Assembly: GCA_019454665.1 (NCBI GenBank)
Contig: JACFNW010000011.1
Span: 1-17,274 of the forward strand
From: Fimbriimonadaceae bacterium
GTDB taxonomy: Bacteria > Armatimonadota > Fimbriimonadia > Fimbriimonadales > Fimbriimonadaceae
Reading direction: 5' to 3'
DNA length: 17,274 bases
Shown: positions 12,954-17,274 of the stretch, piece after piece
Layout of the letters: the number at the start of each line of letters is the position of its first letter
Numbering within the stretch: position 1 is the stretch's first letter
Position numbers and translations under genes: made by a program
The notes under the pieces: model-generated
What the model was told of the DNA's origin: nothing
The model's database searches: none
Seen by the model: the letters and a program-made list of their open reading frames with translations, nothing else

Positions 12954-14228
12954 TCAATTCGACACCTCGTAGAGGGGGATGGTCGCGCTGGGTTCGGGGC
13001 TCCATGCCCACCGCAGAGCGACATCGGTGTAAGACGGTTCCTTCATCTTGGTGACTACCGGACGCCCATCGCGGAACGCGACGATGGCCTCTAGCGCTAC
13101 CGTAGAACGTCCAGATCGCCCGATTGTTCGCACAAGAAACAACTGCGACGACGTGGCGAAATAATCCACGGTCTCGAACGATTCCACGGTGAACCCGGGA
13201 AGCGTCAACAGTTCGCCCAGGCTGTTGAATCCGCCGGACTGCTGGCGCGAGAGGATGGCGGACGTCAGGTCGGGCGTCATTCCCGGAACGCTGTTCAGAA
13301 CGGCTTCCGTGGCCGTGTTCAAGTTGATCCGCCCGAGCAGGACCGACGCCCCCGAGTTGCTGATGTTGTCCACCACGGCGATGGCGTCCGCAGGCTGGAA
13401 GCCCGCCATCTGGCAAAGGCGTCCCACCGAAGTCACCGTCCCCAGAGCGTTCCTGGCGTCAATCACTCGTTGGGCGATCGGCGGCGGAATGCCGCGCCCG
13501 ACCATTTGGCCCACATTCACGTTCTGGGCGTTGTACTTCGTCTCGCCCGTTGCCGTGGTGTTGGGAGCGCTCGAATCCGTGATGAACAGGTCAATGAGCG
13601 ACGGCTGGGCGTCTGCGTTGCCCGAGACCAGCGGCGTTCCGAGCGAGATGTCCTCTTGGGGGAAGAAGAGGGCCATTGGGCTGAAGCCCTTGACCGAGAG
13701 CAACTCCTCGACGGTTTCGAACCGCGCCAGCCGCGTGTTGTACGGGTTGGCCAGGTTGTTGTAGAACTCGTCCTTCCCGCCTTCGGGCCGAGGCGTCAGA
13801 TCTGCTTCGCGCCAATCGAGCAGGGAGTCTATCTGCTCGTTGGTCATGGGGAGGCGGCGCAACTGCTCTTCGGTGGCCGTGTTGAGGTTGATGAAGGACG
13901 ACGCGTCGCGGATCTCGAGCCGGAACCGCTGCGTGCCGATCACGAACTCGTCTTCGCCCTGCTGGCCCGTGGTCGCCCACTCGTCGAGCAACGACGTCAC
14001 GGGACTGACCGTCGGGTCGCCGGCTTGAGTCGAAGCGAGGATGCCCATCGCGTATTCGATGCCCGATTCGGCGGCCAGGCGGGCGTCGCGCGCCTCGACA
14101 CGGTTGATGCGGGCAATGGCGAACGTGCGCGCCGAAGCCACCGCACCGACCACGGCCGTCACCATGACGGTGAGAAAGCCAAGCGCCATCACGAACGAGG
14201 CGCCACGCTGGCATCGCCCGGTTCTCAC
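12954..14228 (-). CDS. gspK: Minor pseudopilin GspK
   Basis: Large tip pseudopilin of 424 residues. The N-terminus (QRGASFVMALGFLTVMVTA) has the pre-pseudopilin Gly before a hydrophobic helix without Glu at +5, as is normal for GspK. Helix-hairpin-helix-type elements follow: INLNTATEEQLRRLPMTNEQ (from about 113), a middle block around RVIDARNALGTVTSVGRL, and INLNTATEAVLNSVPGMT (from about 301) with GELLTLPGFT. The start is GTG at 14228, overlapping the gspJ stop as GTGA and preceded by GGGAGG. It is expected to form the I-J-K tip complex with the neighbouring products; the F-helix and HhH content make the identification firm. Confidence 0.92.
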   Translation of the reverse strand: MRTGRCQRGASFVMALGFLTVMVTAVVGAVASARTFAIARINRVEARDARLAAESGIEYAMGILASTQAGDPTVSPVTSLLDEWATTGQQGEDEFVIGTQRFRLEIRDASSFINLNTATEEQLRRLPMTNEQIDSLLDWREADLTPRPEGGKDEFYNNLANPYNTRLARFETVEELLSVKGFSPMALFFPQEDISLGTPLVSGNADAQPSLIDLFITDSSAPNTTATGETKYNAQNVNVGQMVGRGIPPPIAQRVIDARNALGTVTSVGRLCQMAGFQPADAIAVVDNISNSGASVLLGRINLNTATEAVLNSVPGMTPDLTSAILSRQQSGGFNSLGELLTLPGFTVESFETVDYFATSSQLFLVRTIGRSGRSTVALEAIVAFRDGRPVVTKMKEPSYTDVALRWAWSPEPSATIPLYEVSN

Positions 14229-14932
14229 TGCTGCCCTCCCGTCGCGGCCAGATAGTCCAGGTACGCCACTTCGCTGTAGGGAAGCCGCACCAAGAACGTG
14301 CGCTCCTCGCCATCGTCGCCCGTGCGCGTGTAGGCGACGCGGATGTAGAACGGCAGGAACCGGCCCGTGATGGTCCGCGTGTCCCACTCGGTGGTCCAAT
14401 TGGTTCCATCGAAGAACTCGAACCGGAGCGAAGCGATGGTCGAATCGAGGAGTTTCTCCGTCCCGCCCTGCGTGGGGTCGCCGTCCGGCGGCGTCTGCTC
14501 GCGCAGGAACGCGCCTTCAAGCGTGGTGGCGCCGATGGCCGTGGTGCCGATCTGGGTTTCGCGGACTCCGCCCTGCGGGCCGTAGATCTCGTTCAGTTCC
14601 TCGAACGTGGCGTCGGTGTCCAAGTAGTTCGCCGGCAGCCTTGCGCCGACCCCGGTAAAAACGATGCTGCTCGAATCGCCCACGTTCTCCAGCGCCGAGC
14701 CGCCCACAAAGAACGTGGTCGGGTCGTCGGGAGTCGGACTCAGATACGCGGTCTGCAGCAGAGCACGCATCCTCTCCTCGAAGCTGAACCCGTCCGTTTC
14801 CGCGATTCGAGCCGTTTCCAGCCGGTCCGCGTAGCGGAGGCTCATGGTGAGCGACCCCGCCAGGGCGACGGTCAACAGGACCAGCATGGCGCTGACGACC
14901 AGCAACTCGATGACGGTGAAGCCGCGTCTCAC
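14225..14932 (-). CDS. gspJ: Minor pseudopilin GspJ
   Basis: A 235-residue pseudopilin with the short leader MRRG|FTVIELLVV, so prepilin peptidase should cut after Gly4 and methylate Phe; Glu is at +5. The hydrophobic N-helix leads into a beta-rich body with AETDGFSFEERMRALLQTAY, IASLRFEFFDGTNWTTEWD and LPFYIRVAYTR, the last two being typical of GspJ. The start is GTG at 14932, overlapping the gspI stop as GTGA; its end overlaps gspK likewise. The position between I and K supports the name. Confidence 0.88.
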   Translation of the reverse strand: MRRGFTVIELLVVSAMLVLLTVALAGSLTMSLRYADRLETARIAETDGFSFEERMRALLQTAYLSPTPDDPTTFFVGGSALENVGDSSSIVFTGVGARLPANYLDTDATFEELNEIYGPQGGVRETQIGTTAIGATTLEGAFLREQTPPDGDPTQGGTEKLLDSTIASLRFEFFDGTNWTTEWDTRTITGRFLPFYIRVAYTRTGDDGEERTFLVRLPYSEVAYLDYLAATGGQQ

Positions 14933-15321
14933 AGGTCGCCCCCCGCCGGAACGAGTTGGTCGCCCCGGAACACGAGACGGTTGATCTCCTTCGAGTACTG
15001 GCCGGGACCCTCGTGGGTCACCGTGACGCCGAGCCGGTCCACGTACTCCGTGCCGGAGGGCTCGAGCACGGCCGACCACGTCCAATCGTTCTTGCCGTAC
15101 TCGGAGAAGTCGCCACTGTTCGGCGTGACCTGATAATCGCCCGTGGCGAGCAGCTCGTCAATCTTCTGGATGGCCAATCTTTGCCCTTCTTCGCGGAGTT
15201 TGCTCTTGGCGTCGGCCTTGGCGATGTATCCCAGCGCGCCCAGAGCGGCGGTGACTCCAACGGCGACCACCGCAACGGAGGCCAGCGTTTCGACGAGGGT
15301 GAATCCGCGACGCCTAGCCAC
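14929..15321 (-). CDS. gspI: Minor pseudopilin GspI
   Basis: A 130-residue pseudopilin. The leader MARRRG is followed by FTLVETLASVAVVAVGV, with cleavage after Gly6 and Glu at +5. The helix continues into REEGQRLAIQKIDELLATGD, the A-x-x-KIxELL type segment usual in GspI, and a short beta domain. The start is GTG at 15321, which overlaps the gspH stop by 8 bases (GTGGCTAG), the same overlap form as seen for the gspC/pilP-like gene. It ends with a GTGA overlap onto gspJ. Confidence 0.88.
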   Translation of the reverse strand: MARRRGFTLVETLASVAVVAVGVTAALGALGYIAKADAKSKLREEGQRLAIQKIDELLATGDYQVTPNSGDFSEYGKNDWTWSAVLEPSGTEYVDRLGVTVTHEGPGQYSKEINRLVFRGDQLVPAGGDL

Positions 15322-15850
15322 GACGTTCGATCTCTCCCGCTTGCCAGGTTTCCTCGGTCAGGACGGGGAGTTCGCCGGAGACGAGACGCGCTTGTCCACG
15401 ATCGTTGTCAATGACGAGCGAATAGAGCGCGCCGGTGTCGTCGGCGAGTTCGATGCCGCCGCGGTCGGACGAGCCGTCGGCATAGAACCGAAGTTCCCAT
15501 TCCGCCGAAGACGAATCCAAGCCGTCCACGTTCGTGCGCTGGGCGCTGAAGCCATCGGGCATGGACTTGGTCCGCAGGGTTCTGGCGTCCTCCTCGAGGG
15601 CACCCGCCGATTCGATCACGAGACTCGTATCGTCCAACCGAAGCGAAACGGTGGAGGCCGACAGAATGGCCTGCTCTCGGGCTTCGCGCGCCATCGAGGT
15701 CAGGGATCGAACGAATTCGCGCTTGCGGCCGGCGTCTTGGATCCGAGCCAGATTCGGGAAGACCGTCATCGCCACCAGCGCCAGAATGGCGGTCACCACC
15801 ATCATTTCGATGAGGGTGAAGCCCGTCTGGCGGCGGCGGCGAGTGGTCAT
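15314..15850 (-). CDS. gspH: Minor pseudopilin GspH
   Basis: A 178-residue pseudopilin. The leader MTTRRRRQTG is followed by FTLIEMMVVTAILALVAM, with Glu at +5. The region MAREAREQAILSASTVSLRL matches the usual GspH segment after the helix (x-AR-x-EA...V-x-L). The body ends in a beta-rich domain. The start ATG at 15850 lacks a close ribosome site (AAGGA is about 16 bases away). There is a 35-base gap from gspG. Identity rests on the prepilin signal plus the position between G and I. Confidence 0.85.
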   Translation of the reverse strand: MTTRRRRQTGFTLIEMMVVTAILALVAMTVFPNLARIQDAGRKREFVRSLTSMAREAREQAILSASTVSLRLDDTSLVIESAGALEEDARTLRTKSMPDGFSAQRTNVDGLDSSSAEWELRFYADGSSDRGGIELADDTGALYSLVIDNDRGQARLVSGELPVLTEETWQAGEIERRG

Positions 15851-15885
15851 GTCGGCTAACTGAACGTCCTTACGATGGACGGCGG

Positions 15886-16311
15886 TCACATATCCTGGGT
15901 GTAGGGCGAAATGTCTGCGGCATTGCCTTCGCCGCCCGGGTTTCCGTCCTGGCCGTAGGATTCGATGATGAAGCTGTCGTCGTCCGCGCCCGGGTACTCG
16001 TAAATGTAAGGGAATCCCCACGGGTCGAGCGGGATGGCTTTTTCTACGTATGGTCCTCGCCAACCGTCCGCATCGGAGGGCTGGGTGCGCAAGGCTTCGG
16101 TTCCCTCCTCGGTCGTCGGGTAGCGGCCCACGTCCAGCCGGAACTGCTGCATGGCCGCGCCGAGTTGCGTGATGTCCTGCAGGGCTTTCGCGCGCTTGGC
16201 GTCGTCGGTTCGACCGATGATGCGAGGCACGACGGCGGCTGCGAGGATCGCCAAGATCAAAATGACGACCAGCAGTTCGATGAGGGTGAAACCCCGCTTG
16301 CGAGTTTTCAT
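15886..16311 (-). CDS. gspG: Major pseudopilin GspG
   Basis: The main pilus-like subunit, 141 residues. MKTRKRG|FTLIELLVVILILAI is a classic prepilin signal with Glu at +5. The rest is diagnostic of GspG: ALQDITQLGAAMQQFRLDVG, RYPTTEEGTEALRTQP, PLDPWGFPYIYEYPG and the calcium-loop-like end YGQDGNPGGEGNAADI. The start used is ATG at 16311; ATG at 16320 (behind AAGAG) and GTG at 16359 (a GTGA overlap with gspF, behind AGGAA) are in frame and would give leaders of 10 and 23 residues. The leader is removed, so the mature protein is the same. Confidence 0.95.
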   Translation of the reverse strand: MKTRKRGFTLIELLVVILILAILAAAVVPRIIGRTDDAKRAKALQDITQLGAAMQQFRLDVGRYPTTEEGTEALRTQPSDADGWRGPYVEKAIPLDPWGFPYIYEYPGADDDSFIIESYGQDGNPGGEGNAADISPYTQDM

Positions 16312-16355
16312 GTCAGGCATACACGCTCTTGGTGCTCGATTGTTCTCCATAAACA

Positions 16356-17274
16356 TCACTTGACGAGTTCCTGGGCTTGGAAAATGGGGAGAAGGACCGA
16401 CAGGACGACGAATCCGACGAAGACGCCCATCGAAAGCACGATGACGGGTTCGACCAGGGCCATCAGTCGCCGCAGTCCGGTGTCCACTTCGAAGTCCAAA
16501 CTGTCGGCCACGCGGCCCAACATCTTGGGCAGATCGCCGGTCTCTTCGCCGATCGCGACCATGTGCGTCAGGACCGGGGGAAACGCACCGGTGTCGCGCA
16601 TGGCCTCGTGGATGGAGCGGCCCTCGCGCACGTCGTTCTCGACGGCGGTGCTGCTGTCAATGAACACGCGGTTGCCCGCCGCCAGGCCCGCCAACCGAAG
16701 CGACTCCAGTATCGGAACGCCTCCGTAGACCAGCGTGCCAAGGACCCGGGAATAGCGGGACACGACGGCCTTCGTCACGATGGGCCCCATCAACGGCGCC
16801 TTCATGATCGCCTTGTCGCGCATCTTGGCGCCCATCGGCGTCGCCACCCACACCCGGTAGCCGACGATCAAACCGATGATCGCACCCACCACGACGAGGC
16901 CGTTCTCGGTGAGGAATCCCGTCGAGGCGAGCAGAATCTGCGTGGAGATCGGCAGGTCGGAGCCCAAATCCTCGAACACCCCGCTGAGCTGTGGGACGAC
17001 GAACGTGAGCAGAAAGATGACGACCAGGATGGCCGTGGTCGCAAGGATCGCGGGATAGACCATCGCCGAGACGATCTGGCTGCGGCGGGCGACTTCGCGC
17101 TCCTGGAAGTCGGCCAAGCGGCCCGCCACCTCAGAGAACTGACCGCTGGCTTCGCCGGCCTTGAGCGTCTCGGTGAAAATGGACTGAAACAGCTTTGGGT
17201 GCTTGGCCAAAGCCTCCGAGACCGGCATACCGCCCCGGACGTCCTCCAGCGCCTGCTCGGCGACGGCGGTCAGC
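16356..17274 (-). CDS. gspF: Inner-membrane platform protein GspF (N-terminus off the right edge)
   Basis: Polytopic T2SS platform protein. About 305 C-terminal residues are visible; the family is about 400 long. The end of the first T2SSF domain reads VAEQALEDVRGG, MPVSEALAKHPKLF and LKAGEASGQFSEVAGRLADF, followed by membrane helices (AILATTAILVVIFLLTFVVP and a second pair around VVVGAIIGLIVGY). The second T2SSF domain has SRVLGTLVYGGVPILESLRL, MVAIGEETGDLPKMLGRVAD and the last helix at LVEPVIVLSMGVFVGFVV. The start codon and any gspE upstream lie outside the window. It is the first visible gene of the operon. Confidence 0.94.
   Translation of the reverse strand, partial: LTAVAEQALEDVRGGMPVSEALAKHPKLFQSIFTETLKAGEASGQFSEVAGRLADFQEREVARRSQIVSAMVYPAILATTAILVVIFLLTFVVPQLSGVFEDLGSDLPISTQILLASTGFLTENGLVVVGAIIGLIVGYRVWVATPMGAKMRDKAIMKAPLMGPIVTKAVVSRYSRVLGTLVYGGVPILESLRLAGLAAGNRVFIDSSTAVENDVREGRSIHEAMRDTGAFPPVLTHMVAIGEETGDLPKMLGRVADSLDFEVDTGLRRLMALVEPVIVLSMGVFVGFVVLSVLLPIFQAQELVK

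Noticed and set aside
7882..17274. Plain type IV pilus operon
   Set aside because: GspG with its calcium-loop-like end, GspK with helix-hairpin-helix-type elements, and the G-H-I-J-K set point to a type II secretion pseudopilus; only the order of the last genes is pil-like.

Overview
The window is GC-rich, gene-dense bacterial DNA. Its core is a leftward (minus-strand) operon for a type II secretion (T2SS) / type IV filament machine. It also carries secreted glycine-, proline- and glutamine-rich Spy-like proteins, and a beta-propeller protein ending in an H-X9-DG-like pseudopilin tail. That tail type is common in Armatimonadota (Fimbriimonadia), Planctomycetota and Verrucomicrobiota. A Fimbriimonadia-like armatimonad is my best guess from overall style, but there is no rRNA or marker gene here to prove it.

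Layout, left to right. (1) 1-1703, minus: a MacB/LolD-type ABC exporter, with the permease gene followed by the ATPase gene, which runs off the left edge. (2) 1704-2543: an 840-base gene-free stretch. It holds two near-identical 72-base elements with inverted-repeat ends, several other strong stem-loops and a plausible rightward promoter. (3) 2544-3374, plus: a secreted Spy/CpxP-like protein, followed by a clear terminator. (4) 3485-4471, plus: a GH130-type mannoside phosphorylase/hydrolase. (5) 4500-7005, minus: a three-gene operon (propeller/pseudopilin fusion, small lipoprotein, glycerophosphodiester phosphodiesterase) tied together by 4-base stop/start overlaps and convergent with GH130. 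(6) 7102-17274, minus: gspF (truncated at the right edge), gspG, gspH, gspI, gspJ, gspK, a gspL-like gene (PilM+PilN architecture), a gspM/PilO-like gene, a gspC/PilP-like gene, the secretin gspD, and a second Spy-like gene before a strong hairpin terminator.

How the genes fit together. GspF, L-like and M-like form the inner-membrane platform. G, H, I, J and K are the major and minor pseudopilins. The GspC/PilP-like protein should link the platform to the GspD secretin in the outer membrane. No GspE ATPase, prepilin peptidase or GspN is visible; GspE may lie just upstream of gspF, beyond the right edge. The order F-G-H-I-J-K-L-M-C-D puts C and the secretin at the end, as in pilMNOPQ, rather than at the front as in textbook gsp operons. 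The terminal Spy-like protein may be an envelope chaperone or a co-expressed secreted protein.

A recurring local habit is translational coupling through TTGA or GTGA overlaps, with many GTG and TTG starts. The least explained part of the window is the structured intergenic region at about 1900-2435.
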